Part shown: positions 1-7,665 of the stretch, piece by piece
How positions within the stretch are numbered: position 1 is the first letter of the stretch
Layout of the letters: every line of letters begins with the position of its first letter
The notes under the pieces: model-generated
Seen by the model: only the letters and a program-made list of their open reading frames with translations
Databases searched by the model: none
Told to the model about the DNA's origin: nothing
Source: CAYTES01 sp964436935
GTDB lineage: Bacteria > Patescibacteriota > Gracilibacteria > UBA1369 > UBA12473
Length of the DNA stretch: 29,946 nucleotides
Assembly (NCBI GenBank): GCA_964436935.1
Contig: CAYTES010000011.1
Location: 1 to 29,946 of the forward strand
Direction of reading: 5' to 3'
Position numbers and translations under genes: made by a program

Positions 1-49
1 TGGGGTAAATTATGGAAGCGAGATGGGATACTTATTTACTTCCAAGCCC

Positions 50-2707
50 TTAGGGAGTCGCAGCTGCGTTTGGGGTAGCCGCTTCTTCAGGAGTTGGCAT
101 ATCGGCCGTTACTTCTGTTGGAGAAGCCGGAACGGTGTCACCCCCTTCGGCCGGGGCGGTGTCAATTCCGATACGGGCACGAATCTCCTGATCCACAAAG
201 ATACGTTTGCGACCGTATTTCATTCGAGAATACTCACGCACAATTTCACGAACTTTTTCATTTTTATTGGTTTCATCATACGTGGTTTCCAGAGAGAATA
301 CACGAGAAGTTGAGGCATTGATGTTCAATTTGAGATACGCTTTATAATTGGAAATTCCAATGATGTCTTGCTCGGTGAGCACCGGGGCATACTCTTTGGC
401 CAAATACTCACCATCATCGGCACCCACTTTAAACGATTGGATCGTTCCAACGTTACCAAAAACAGCATCTTTAATCGCGCTATTGCTTCCACCGCCTTTA
501 CTAACGACCAGCTGTTGAATGTATTGGTGGGCCATAATAAGGGCGAGACGGTATTTACGAGCCTCAGATAGAATGGAACAAAAGGTATCGGTCGCGAAGT
601 TTTGAAACTCATCGACATAAAGATAAAAATCTTTGCGCTGATCCTCGGGAGTGTCCACGCGACTCATGGCCGCCATTTGAATTTGAGCCACGAGCACCAG
701 CCCCAAAAGCTGGGTATTGAGGGATCCCATTTTACCCTTGGACAGGTTGATCAACAGGATCTGCTGATTGTCCATCGTTTTTCGAATATTGAATGCGGAT
801 TTCGTTTGTCCAATGGTATTGCGCATGATGCTGTTCGTGATGAACGGACCAAATTTGGCACTAAAGTAAGGAATCATTTCTTCCCGCTCCCGTTGACCGG
901 TATGGGCATATTCATGCTCCCAAAACGATCGGACCACCGGATTTTGAACTTTTGAACTCTTATATTTCATGAACTCATCATCGGTAAACATACGCGGCAC
1001 ATCAATCAAGGTCGCCCCTTCTTCCTTATCCTCCATCAACGTCAAACAGGCGTTGCGGAAATAATGCTGAATGCGAGGGCCAAAAATTTCATCTCCAAAG
1101 ATCTTAATGAAAATTTCTGTGGCTTGATTCGACGCCATATCCTGCTGCTCAGGGGTATCTGCCTCCAGAATATTTAGACCCATGGGACGTTCCGAATCGG
1201 CCGGGTTGAAGACCAGCACGTCTTTGGCGCGTTCCTTGGGAATATAGAGCAAAATATCTTCAATCAAGTCGCCGTGGGGATCGATCACGCAGACCCCATC
1301 GCCATTTGCAATATCCTGTCTCACGATGGAGCTGATGAAGGACGATTTACCGGTACCGGTTTGTCCAATGATGTAATGGTGACGTCGACGATCCTTACGT
1401 TGAAAATGAACTTCCCGCTTTTCTCCACGATAGACATTGTCTCCCAAGATGATTCCATCTGTGGGTAAGTCTTGAGGAGCGGGCAATACTTTGTAACTCA
1501 ACCATTTGATCACCGGTGTGTAATTGTAGCGGCTGTTTGGAAAATGAAAAATTCCGGCCAGCTCTTCCGCCACCAATAGTGAACTGCGTTCCAATAAGGC
1601 CGCGGAGCGACTTTTGAAATTATAAATGAAAAGCGGCATGTGCAAGAAATCGAAAAAGGGAACGATGCGTTTGCTTTGGAAAAAATTCAATACCGGAAAC
1701 TTAAAGACGGTAAATGCCAATAGGATATTGTTGAGAATCTCTTCCAAACGACCTCGTTTGGGTGAGGACGCCATGAGTCGGATGATGGTGTTGAAACCGT
1801 TTTGGGCGGCTTTTTCTCCCACCAGTTTGTACCGTTCTTCCTTGGTTTGAAGCATACGCACATACCCGTCTCCTCCCGAGGCTCCGGGGGCATTTGATCC
1901 TTTCACCTGATCGTAGCCAAAAAATAGCGTCACCAAAAGACTGTTTAGGCTTCCAATGATCGGAATTTTGGTCCAAAATCCATCTGTTTTTTTGCCTTTA
2001 AATAGGGCTTCGCCAAAGGCTTCCGCTTTTTTTTGCCATTTGTCATTGATCGGAGAGATGACCAATTGGATGGTGGCATACTCCCCTTCTTCCAATTTGG
2101 AAAAGACGTTCGTCAAATCGTTGAGAGGATCGTTTTCAATGGTTTTATAGGTCTTAATGGGGAACCATTTTGTTTTGCTTTGGTATAAGTAGTATCCCCG
2201 GGTCTTATTTCCTTTTTGTGTAAATGGCGGAGGCGTTTTTGAAATTTGAACGTCGGCATCCGGGTAGTAACTGGTGATTTGTTTTTCTACCAAGCTTCCA
2301 TAATAGTCGTACATCCCCACCCAAAATTCGATGGTCTTGAAACTGGCTGAAATTTCAAAAGAAACTGTGTCTCGTTCAAATAACCACACCTTCACTCGGT
2401 TGGTTAAACTCAATTCCCTCATTTCGGACAGGGCACGATACAACTGTTCCATGATTCCAATTTTTTCGCGGAAATCTTTTTCCGTTGCTTTTTCTTTATC
2501 TTTTTGAGACTCCTCACGCGGCATGGTGATTTTCATGAACACCATGTGCTTGCTGTTCACCCATTGATAAATCTGCCGCAATATAAAAAGAGTAATACGA
2601 AAGGAGTAATAAAATCCCACTGGAACAGCCACTGCCCACAGGATTGCAGGGAATGGATGAGCCACTGCCCACCCTATTAATGGTTGAGGATCAAAGCCAA
2701 AATTCAT
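50..2707 (-). CDS. TraD/VirD4-like membrane-anchored AAA ATPase (paralogue 1)
   Basis: This 885-residue protein belongs to the conjugative coupling (TraD/VirD4) and DUF87-like ATPase group, which pump DNA or protein through an envelope pore. Seen: an N-terminal hydrophobic stretch (about residues 18-46), a soluble region of no known fold, another hydrophobic patch (246-264), Walker A GQTGTGKS at 448-455, IDPHGD at 475-480, and Walker B FYLYVDEFQNF at 694-704 followed by an AHQY sensor-like motif at 726-729. The last ~35 residues are rich in Pro, Ala and Thr and are absent from the paralogue at 22255-24741. Downstream of glyQS on the same strand, but with its own promoter. No relaxase, VirB4 or pilus gene is near. 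The ATPase family call is firm; the substrate is unknown, with DNA uptake, DNA export or protein secretion all possible. Confidence 0.85.
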   Translation of the reverse strand: MNFGFDPQPLIGWAVAHPFPAILWAVAVPVGFYYSFRITLFILRQIYQWVNSKHMVFMKITMPREESQKDKEKATEKDFREKIGIMEQLYRALSEMRELSLTNRVKVWLFERDTVSFEISASFKTIEFWVGMYDYYGSLVEKQITSYYPDADVQISKTPPPFTQKGNKTRGYYLYQSKTKWFPIKTYKTIENDPLNDLTNVFSKLEEGEYATIQLVISPINDKWQKKAEAFGEALFKGKKTDGFWTKIPIIGSLNSLLVTLFFGYDQVKGSNAPGASGGDGYVRMLQTKEERYKLVGEKAAQNGFNTIIRLMASSPKRGRLEEILNNILLAFTVFKFPVLNFFQSKRIVPFFDFLHMPLFIYNFKSRSAALLERSSLLVAEELAGIFHFPNSRYNYTPVIKWLSYKVLPAPQDLPTDGIILGDNVYRGEKREVHFQRKDRRRHHYIIGQTGTGKSSFISSIVRQDIANGDGVCVIDPHGDLIEDILLYIPKERAKDVLVFNPADSERPMGLNILEADTPEQQDMASNQATEIFIKIFGDEIFGPRIQHYFRNACLTLMEDKEEGATLIDVPRMFTDDEFMKYKSSKVQNPVVRSFWEHEYAHTGQREREEMIPYFSAKFGPFITNSIMRNTIGQTKSAFNIRKTMDNQQILLINLSKGKMGSLNTQLLGLVLVAQIQMAAMSRVDTPEDQRKDFYLYVDEFQNFATDTFCSILSEARKYRLALIMAHQYIQQLVVSKGGGSNSAIKDAVFGNVGTIQSFKVGADDGEYLAKEYAPVLTEQDIIGISNYKAYLKLNINASTSRVFSLETTYDETNKNEKVREIVREYSRMKYGRKRIFVDQEIRARIGIDTAPAEGGDTVPASPTEVTADMPTPEEAATPNAAATP

Positions 2708-2742
2708 TTTTAAACGTTATTTTTTGTTTTTGTAATCTGTTA

Positions 2743-2771
2743 ATTATATCAAAAAAAGACGACTTTAACAA
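2743..2771 (-). promoter_or_regulatory. Promoter of TraD-like gene 1
   Basis: On the minus strand, TTGTTA (2766-2771), a 17-nt spacer and TATAAT (2743-2748), preceded by TGA to make an extended -10. The predicted start near 2736 leaves a leader of about 29 nt before the ATG at 2707. No Shine-Dalgarno sequence is present in that leader. Confidence 0.75.
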
Positions 2772-2841
2772 TCCCCGCCCTATCCCCTCTTTAATAATCT
2801 ATTGCTAAAAATACCTATTATCTTTTAGATAAATAATCAGG

Positions 2842-4227
2842 TTATTTACCTTGAAACCATTGGTTCAGTTGGCTCAACCCAATACGTTCCTGTTGCATGG
2901 TATCCCGATTACGAATGGTGACCGCCTGATCTTCCAATGTGTCAAAATCCACGGTCACACAATAAGGGGTTCCAATCTCATCTTGTCGACGGTACCGTTT
3001 GCCGATAGACCCGGTTACATCGAAATCCGTTAAAAAATGAGAGGACAGCTGTTTCCAGGCTTCCATGGCTTTATCGGTCAATTTATTGGAAAGGGGGAGC
3101 ACTGCGGCTTTGTAGGGTGCCAAATGAGAAGGCAAACGAAGCACCACTCGCGTTTCTTCTCCTCCGTCCCCGGTGGAAAGGGTCTCTTCGTCATAGCAAC
3201 TCAATAAAAGCATTAAAACGGTACGTGTCAGACCAAATGTGGGTTCAATCACATGCGGGATAAATCGTGTATTGGTGTTCGGATCAAAATAAGACAAATC
3301 CTGGCCACTTTTTTCCGTGTGATTGCGGAGGTCGAAATCGGTTCTATATGCTAATCCGTACAACTCTTTCCAGCCAAAAGGGGTATGGTATTCGATATCT
3401 ACCGTGCGCTGCGAGTAATGAGAAAGCTCATCCGGGGTGTGTTCCCGTACGCGCACTCGATCCTGCTTCAAACCAATGAACTCGACCCAGCGATGCATCT
3501 CCGTCAACCAATACTCAAAATTTTCCTGCCATTTCGAAGGTTCAATGAAATATTCAAATTCCATTAGATCAAACTCCAAGGTTCGAAAGGTGAAATTTCC
3601 CGGAGTGATTTCATTGCGGAATACCTTGCCCATTTGAGCAATCCCGAATGGCAATTTTTTACGCATGGATTCTTGAATCAATTTAAAATTCACAAACATT
3701 CCCTGCGCCAGTTCGCCCCGCAGATAGACGGTGCTGGTGTTGGACTCCAAAGAGCCGATGGATGTCCTAAACAGTAAATTGAATACCCGTGCATCAGTAA
3801 AGTTTTTACTGCCACATTCGGGGCATACGATATTATTTTCTTTAATTAGCTTGGTTAAATCCTCGGTACTCAGTCCTTCCACTTTAAGGTTTGGTACCGC
3901 ATTTTCAATCAAATGATCCGCTCGATGACGGGCTTTGCACTGACGACAATCCACCTGTGCGTCATTGAAATTATCCACATGACCACTTGCCTCCCATACC
4001 TTAGGATTCATTAAAATGGCCGCATCCAATCCGACCATATCCAATCGTTCTCGGACGAAGAATTTCCACCAGGCGTCATACAAATTCTTCTTCAATTCCA
4101 CTCCTAGAGGTCCATAATCCCAGGTATTGGCCAGTCCTCCATAAATCTCCGATCCTGGAAACACAAACCCTCGACGTTTACAGAGGGAAACCACTTTGGA
4201 CATCAATTCCGATTCGAGGACGGGCAT
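2842..4227 (-). CDS. glyQS: Glycyl-tRNA synthetase, single-chain dimeric type
   Basis: Class II enzyme that charges tRNA-Gly with glycine in the cytoplasm. At 461 residues it matches the homodimeric bacterial/eukaryotic type, not the alpha2beta2 type. Seen: the N-terminal signature SLCKRRGFVFPGSEIYGG at 14-31, two cysteine pairs (C94/C97 and C135/C138) that look like a zinc site, motif 2 around FRNEITPGNFTFRTLEFD (203-220), motif 3 ending GLTR, and a C-terminal HGTP-type anticodon-binding domain that recognises the tRNA. The start at 4227 follows a TATAAT box by a leader of about 23 nt and precedes the conserved N terminus directly. Its stop lies 134 bp before the TraD-like gene's start. Identity is very secure. 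Confidence 0.97.
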   Translation of the reverse strand: MPVLESELMSKVVSLCKRRGFVFPGSEIYGGLANTWDYGPLGVELKKNLYDAWWKFFVRERLDMVGLDAAILMNPKVWEASGHVDNFNDAQVDCRQCKARHRADHLIENAVPNLKVEGLSTEDLTKLIKENNIVCPECGSKNFTDARVFNLLFRTSIGSLESNTSTVYLRGELAQGMFVNFKLIQESMRKKLPFGIAQMGKVFRNEITPGNFTFRTLEFDLMEFEYFIEPSKWQENFEYWLTEMHRWVEFIGLKQDRVRVREHTPDELSHYSQRTVDIEYHTPFGWKELYGLAYRTDFDLRNHTEKSGQDLSYFDPNTNTRFIPHVIEPTFGLTRTVLMLLLSCYDEETLSTGDGGEETRVVLRLPSHLAPYKAAVLPLSNKLTDKAMEAWKQLSSHFLTDFDVTGSIGKRYRRQDEIGTPYCVTVDFDTLEDQAVTIRNRDTMQQERIGLSQLNQWFQGK

Positions 4228-4256
4228 AAAATGTATGAAGCTAAATAAGGATTTTT

Positions 4257-4285
4257 ATTATAGACCAGGTAAGCGCAAAAAATAA
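4257..4285 (-). promoter_or_regulatory. Promoter of glyQS
   Basis: A perfect minus-strand TATAAT at 4257-4262, with a weak TTATTT at 4280-4285 (17-nt spacer) as the only -35 candidate. Predicted leader about 23 nt, without a Shine-Dalgarno sequence. No T-box-like structure fits in so short a leader. Confidence 0.5.
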
Positions 4286-4330
4286 ACTTCAAATTCTACT
4301 CAGTAGCTTGGCTATAAAATCACACTCAGG

Positions 4331-4358
4331 AAAAAACCCGCTTACGCTTCTAGCGTAA
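4331..4358. other. Hairpin in the glyQS-ansA divergent intergenic region
   Basis: TTACGC (4342-4347), loop TTCTA, GCGTAA (4353-4358). Read on the minus strand, the stem is followed after five bases by six T's, so it resembles a terminator. No gene transcribed toward it on that strand ends here, because both flanking genes point away. The rest of the 222-bp gap holds only the two divergent promoters. Confidence 0.4.
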
Positions 4359-4411
4359 AGGTACCCCGTCCATCATTCACCAATTTCAACCTATCCAAAC
4401 CTTAAAAATTC

Positions 4412-4420
4412 TGGTATTCT
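4412..4420 (+). promoter_or_regulatory. Extended -10 of ansA
   Basis: TGGTATTCT, an extended -10 with TATTCT at 4415-4420; no convincing -35 hexamer sits 17 nt upstream. The predicted leader is about 23 nt. The sequence just before the ATG is pyrimidine-rich and lacks a Shine-Dalgarno motif. Confidence 0.45.
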
Positions 4421-4449
4421 ATGTTCAGCAATTTAAACTTTCTTTCTCT

Positions 4450-5454
4450 ATGTCTCGTCCTCGCATTAAAATCCTCTTTGCCGGAGGAACCATCGGAATG
4501 ATCCGAAATCGCTATTCCAAAGCTTTGGAACCTGCACAAGATTTGGGATCGATCCTTCAATTGATTCCAGAAATTCAGAGTGAAATTAAAATCGATTTTG
4601 AGCGAGTGATGAATTTGGATAGTACAAATATGAAGCCTAGTGATTGGGAGATTTTAGCCAAAACCATTCAAAAACATTATGACCAGTATGATGGGTTTGT
4701 GATTGCGCAAGGAACGGATACGATGGCCTATACGGCATCGGCACTTTCCTTTGCCTTACAGAGCCTCAGTAAGCCGGTGATATGCACTGGAGCACTCATG
4801 CCTCTCAATGAATTGGGAAGTGACGGACGGAATAATCTTATTTATGCCAGTCGGGTTGCCAGTTACGATCTTGCCGAAGTGGCCATTGTTTTTGGAGATA
4901 AAATCATTCGTGGCAATCGCGCCACTAAATATAAAGAAGGACTTTTTGATGTTTTTAAGTCGGCAAAGTTTCCTTTATTGGGAGAAATTCAGCGTCCCAT
5001 AAAGCTCAATGAATGGAGAAAAAAACGTCGAAAGCGAGTTCCTCAATTTGTTCCCAAGTTCAATAATAAAGTTGCGGTGATCAAGCTCTTTCCCGGCTTT
5101 CAATCGGAATATCTTCAAAAAATGATTGAGTCGGGAATTGAAGGAGTTGTGCTGGAAGGATTTGGTCCCGGAAATATCCCTCATAACTTAATCGAAGGAC
5201 TTAAAAGGGATGTCGAGAAGGGAATTCCCGTGGTGATTGCTACGCAAATGGAAGAAGGACAAACGAATTTAAAAGCCTACGAAGTGGGTTATCACGCTTT
5301 GGAAGCTGGGGTTATGGAGGCAAGGGACATGACAACCGAAGCTTGTGTCACAAAATTGATGTGGTGTCTTGCGCAGACCAGGGATTTGAAGAAAATTCGC
5401 AAAATGATGGGCACGGATTATGCTGGTGAAATCACTAGTGGTATGGGGTTTTGA
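4450..5454 (+). CDS. ansA: L-asparaginase, type I (cytoplasmic)
   Basis: Hydrolyses L-asparagine to aspartate and ammonia. At 334 residues and without a signal peptide it fits the cytoplasmic AnsA group. Seen: the first catalytic threonine in FAGGTIG (T14), the second active-site motif QGTDTMAYTAS with T89 and D90, and the catalytic lysine in RGNRATK (K160). All residues expected for activity are present. It stands alone: glyQS is divergent upstream and a DUF3467 gene converges on it. The Glu-tRNA(Gln) amidotransferase subunit GatD shares this fold but is longer, carries an N-terminal extension and is archaeal, so it is a poor match. In this genome the product could feed aspartate to the AspRS encoded at 20395. 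Confidence 0.93.
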   Translation: MSRPRIKILFAGGTIGMIRNRYSKALEPAQDLGSILQLIPEIQSEIKIDFERVMNLDSTNMKPSDWEILAKTIQKHYDQYDGFVIAQGTDTMAYTASALSFALQSLSKPVICTGALMPLNELGSDGRNNLIYASRVASYDLAEVAIVFGDKIIRGNRATKYKEGLFDVFKSAKFPLLGEIQRPIKLNEWRKKRRKRVPQFVPKFNNKVAVIKLFPGFQSEYLQKMIESGIEGVVLEGFGPGNIPHNLIEGLKRDVEKGIPVVIATQMEEGQTNLKAYEVGYHALEAGVMEARDMTTEACVTKLMWCLAQTRDLKKIRKMMGTDYAGEITSGMGF

Positions 5455-5524
5455 TTTTTTTACTGCAAAGAAGTACAAAAAAATTCCCTTGTTTTGAAGA
5501 TTTTAAGAGTGATTTGCTTTTGGT

Positions 5525-5821
5525 CTATTGTTGTGGGAGTTCTTTTTGTTTATTTCTCCAATCTAAAACTGCATTTTGAAGGACTTTCAAAAAGGATTCT
5601 GTGGTCATGTGTGTCATATTGACCCGGCTGACCACTTTAATCGTGGTGGGCTTAACATTCGGAAGAATGTAGCCAAAATCAATCACCACTCCATCGCGGG
5701 TCATGCTTACGGAAACCGCATTTGAGAAAACGCCCGCTTGTTGATCATCGGAAACTTTCAACTGAATCGAGCTATTGGGATCGGATTGTGGATTTCCTTC
5801 GGGTTTAGGAGCGTCGCTCAT
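5525..5821 (-). CDS. DUF3467 family protein
   Basis: Small soluble protein of 98 residues matching the DUF3467 pattern: an AGVFSNAVSVSMTRDGVVIDFG strand pair in the middle, then a V-x-SRVNMTH segment and a C-terminal helix ending in WRNKQKELPQQ. The family is widespread and its function is unknown. I chose the ATG at 5821 because the domain-like sequence begins just after it. An in-frame ATG at 5863 would add 14 mostly hydrophobic residues (MFMIDAVSISLILL), and a possible TATGAT -10 overlaps that upstream start. It lies 98 bp downstream of the TrmB-like gene on the same strand, so cotranscription is possible. Its stop converges on ansA. Confidence 0.7.
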   Translation of the reverse strand: MSDAPKPEGNPQSDPNSSIQLKVSDDQQAGVFSNAVSVSMTRDGVVIDFGYILPNVKPTTIKVVSRVNMTHMTTESFLKVLQNAVLDWRNKQKELPQQ

Positions 5822-5919
5822 AAGAAGAATTAATGAAATAGATACTGCATCGATCATAAACAAAAAAAGGAAGAAAGAAAAGTGAACCCTTCATTTTTAA
5901 TGTTAAGGAATCTCTGAAT

Positions 5920-6663
5920 TTATTGCTCCAGCGTATTGTTCCACATGAATTCAAAAAGCATTTTTAGGGCATGGGCCACATGTGGATTTTCAAGGCTGAG
6001 CACCATAAACGATTTAGGCGAATTTTCAAGAATGAAAAAGGAATGGGAGGCGGTCAGTATAATATGTGGAATTTGCGCGAAAGAATGATCGGAAAACGTC
6101 CGAACTTGCTCGTTTTTAAGCATAGAGGTAAATTCTTTTTTCTTTGAGAAAGGGATCAAGCAACGCAAAGCTTTTAAAGCATTTCCTTTGAAAAGCGATA
6201 AAATTTGGGAAGATTCTCCATCATGAATCCAATACCAAGCGCCCGGCATGTTTGAGGAAAGTCGTTCCATTATTTTTTGGAAGTAAAAGCGATCTTCGAT
6301 AAAACGAAATTGCCCTCCATGAGTTATTTTTTCTTCGTCAGATAACGCAATAAAGGATTTCAAGCGCGGTAGGAACCAACGAAAGCGTTCTCGCTTTGCT
6401 TGGATTTGTGAAATTTCCAGGTCACATTGATTGATGAAGGCATGAGGAGACGAGACTTTATAAATTCGAGCCCGACGCTGTTGATAACATTCAATCAATT
6501 CTTTTTCGATCAAGCGATCCAGCATGGAATACACACTTAGACGGGGTACTCCGGCACGATTGGCAATTGTACTTGCCGGAGCCTCAATCAATTTTACAAT
6601 CGAGAGATAGACTTTGGCTTCTTGGGCGGACAAACCAAAAGCAAGGAGTTCAGAGTAAATCAT
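5920..6663 (-). CDS. TrmB-family transcriptional regulator
   Basis: 247-residue DNA-binding regulator. The first ~70 residues form a TrmB-type winged helix (LLAFGLSAQEAKVYLSIV, then ANRAGVPRLSVYSMLDRLIEK and the wing RRARIYKV), followed by a helical linker and an unassigned effector-like domain (about 130-247). The family was defined on archaeal sugar regulators; ligand and targets here are unknown. An in-frame ATG at 6687 would give 255 residues. I prefer 6663 because the strong promoter at 6699-6727 would start transcription near 6692, giving a leader of about 29 nt as for neighbouring genes, whereas the upstream ATG would have only ~5 nt. Divergent from the response-regulator-like gene at 6896. 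Direct repeats over its promoter suggest self-control. Confidence 0.85.
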   Translation of the reverse strand: MIYSELLAFGLSAQEAKVYLSIVKLIEAPASTIANRAGVPRLSVYSMLDRLIEKELIECYQQRRARIYKVSSPHAFINQCDLEISQIQAKRERFRWFLPRLKSFIALSDEEKITHGGQFRFIEDRFYFQKIMERLSSNMPGAWYWIHDGESSQILSLFKGNALKALRCLIPFSKKKEFTSMLKNEQVRTFSDHSFAQIPHIILTASHSFFILENSPKSFMVLSLENPHVAHALKMLFEFMWNNTLEQ

Positions 6664-6692
6664 AGACTCATCTAAAAAGTAGCGCACGAAAA

Positions 6693-6735
6693 GTGAAATT
6701 TATAACATATTAAATAATTTAAGTCAAATTTATAA
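6693..6735 (+). repeat. Pair of 13-bp direct repeats over the TrmB-like promoter
   Basis: GTGAAATTTATAA at 6693-6705 and GTCAAATTTATAA at 6723-6735 differ at one base and are exactly 30 bp apart, near three helical turns. The first copy covers the -10 and the second covers the -35 of the TrmB-like gene. The copies also contain an inverted AAATTTATAA core and a plus-strand TATAAT (6731-6736). They look like operator sites, most simply for the TrmB-like protein itself. Confidence 0.5.
6699..6727 (-). promoter_or_regulatory. Promoter of the TrmB-like gene
   Basis: On the minus strand TTGACT (6722-6727), exactly 17 nt, then TATAAA (6699-6704), with TG one base before the -10 (extended). One of the best promoters in the window. 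Its position decides the likely translation start at 6663. Confidence 0.75.
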
Positions 6736-6746
6736 TTGTGATGGAA

Positions 6747-6769
6747 GTTGTTGTGGGAAAGCCAACAAC
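6747..6769. promoter_or_regulatory. Inverted repeat between trmB-like and response-regulator-like genes
   Basis: GTTGTTG (6747-6753), a 9-nt spacer, CAACAAC (6763-6769). The right arm can instead pair with GTTGT at 6777-6781 (ACAAC 6765-6769), so two exclusive hairpins are possible if the region is transcribed. It could equally be a protein-binding dyad. The rest of the gap is very AT-rich and includes TATTTTTAAT twice, 50 bp apart (6781 and 6831). Confidence 0.4.
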
Positions 6770-6839
6770 AATTTTAGTTGTATTTTTAATCTGTAAAAAA
6801 GAAAAAAAATAATTTTAAGCCGCTAAAATTTATTTTTAA

Positions 6840-6868
6840 TTGTCGAAAAAAATAAGTGAAAGCATACT
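6840..6868 (+). promoter_or_regulatory. Candidate promoter of the response-regulator-like gene
   Basis: TTGTCG (6840-6845), 17 nt, CATACT (6863-6868), giving a leader of about 21 nt. A perfect TATAAT at 6731-6736 is an alternative but would give a leader of about 150 nt that carries the inverted repeat at 6747-6769. The start codon is preceded by AGGA at only three bases distance, the nearest thing to a Shine-Dalgarno motif in the window. Confidence 0.35.
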
Positions 6869-6895
6869 TTTACACTATTTTTTAAATCAGGAATA

Positions 6896-7564
6896 ATGCA
6901 TGTCCTCATTTTAAATCACAGTCCGCTTCAAGCTCGCTTCCTCCAAAAAGCGTTTCGCTACGAGAATATAGGAGCAGATCTGTGTCGTCCTGAAAACCTC
7001 AACAATATGTGGTACGGACAGTATGAGGCGTTGCTGGTTCCTATTCAGGACTGGGAGCATCCTCCTTTTCATCAATTGGAAAAAATGATTTTGCCCCTTG
7101 GGCAGGTTCCCGTTTTATTCACCGGGAAATTTCATCCTCCCTCCCCTATCCGAGAAAAATTAAGCGAAGAAGGCCGTCGTATTTTTATTGGAAGTCATGA
7201 ACCGTTTCAATTGATTGTACAGACCATAAAAAATTGGGGACTTCAGTCGAGTTATTCTGAGGAAAAAAGGCAAATACAATGGGGTGATCTCGAACTCAAC
7301 CTAAAAGCCCGAGAAGTAAAAAGGGGAACACAGTTCATCCGGTTGAAAAACAAAGAATTTGCCTTGCTCGAATGCCTTATGCGGCATCCCGGAGAAGTTC
7401 TTACGCGTACCTTTATTCTTGAAAAAGTATGGGATCAAAATACAAACATCCTCAGCAACACGGTCGATGTTCATATCAGTCGATTGCGTAAAAAAATGGA
7501 CACACGATTTGAGCGAAAAATGATTCTGACAATTCCTTGTGTGGGATACAAATTAAGCACGTAG
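6896..7564 (+). CDS. OmpR/PhoB-like regulator with degenerate receiver domain
   Basis: 222-residue protein. The C-terminal half (about 127-222) is a clear OmpR/PhoB winged helix, including LKNKEFALLECLMRHPGEVLTR and the recognition-helix sequence NTVDVHISRLRKKMD (189-202). The N-terminal ~115 residues have the length and strand order of a receiver domain but lack the phosphorylation chemistry: the acidic pair after strand 1 is replaced by N7/H8 (LILNHS), the usual phospho-acceptor strand reads EALLVPIQDW with no Asp at its end, and the conserved late lysine position reads GSHEPF. No histidine kinase gene is adjacent. It probably acts without phosphotransfer, through dimerisation, ligand binding or amount. 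It is divergent from the TrmB-like regulator and may share control sequences with it. Confidence 0.85.
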   Translation: MHVLILNHSPLQARFLQKAFRYENIGADLCRPENLNNMWYGQYEALLVPIQDWEHPPFHQLEKMILPLGQVPVLFTGKFHPPSPIREKLSEEGRRIFIGSHEPFQLIVQTIKNWGLQSSYSEEKRQIQWGDLELNLKAREVKRGTQFIRLKNKEFALLECLMRHPGEVLTRTFILEKVWDQNTNILSNTVDVHISRLRKKMDTRFERKMILTIPCVGYKLST

Positions 7565-7598
7565 CAGGCCTTTCTTAAAGACCAATTAAGCAACAAAC

Positions 7599-7627
7599 TT
7601 TACAGCATAAAAAGGTTCTGCTATTTT
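7599..7627 (+). promoter_or_regulatory. Promoter of sigma4-HARE gene 1
   Basis: TTTACA (7599-7604), 17 nt, TATTTT (7622-7627), with TGC directly before the -10 (extended form). The predicted leader is about 32 nt and has no Shine-Dalgarno motif. Confidence 0.55.
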
Positions 7628-7665
7628 AATTTTATCCCTTAGTCAAACCCGTAACCTGTCTTGAT

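Noticed and set aside
602..955. Open frame antisense to TraD-like gene 1 that resembles the one at 23881-25188
   Set aside because: The similarity comes from conservation of the sense-strand ATPase motifs; no promoter or independent evidence.
5455..5524. Possible terminator between ansA and the DUF3467 gene (T run then A run)
   Set aside because: The T7 and A7 runs could pair, but no GC-containing stem supports them; the bases between do not form a convincing hairpin.
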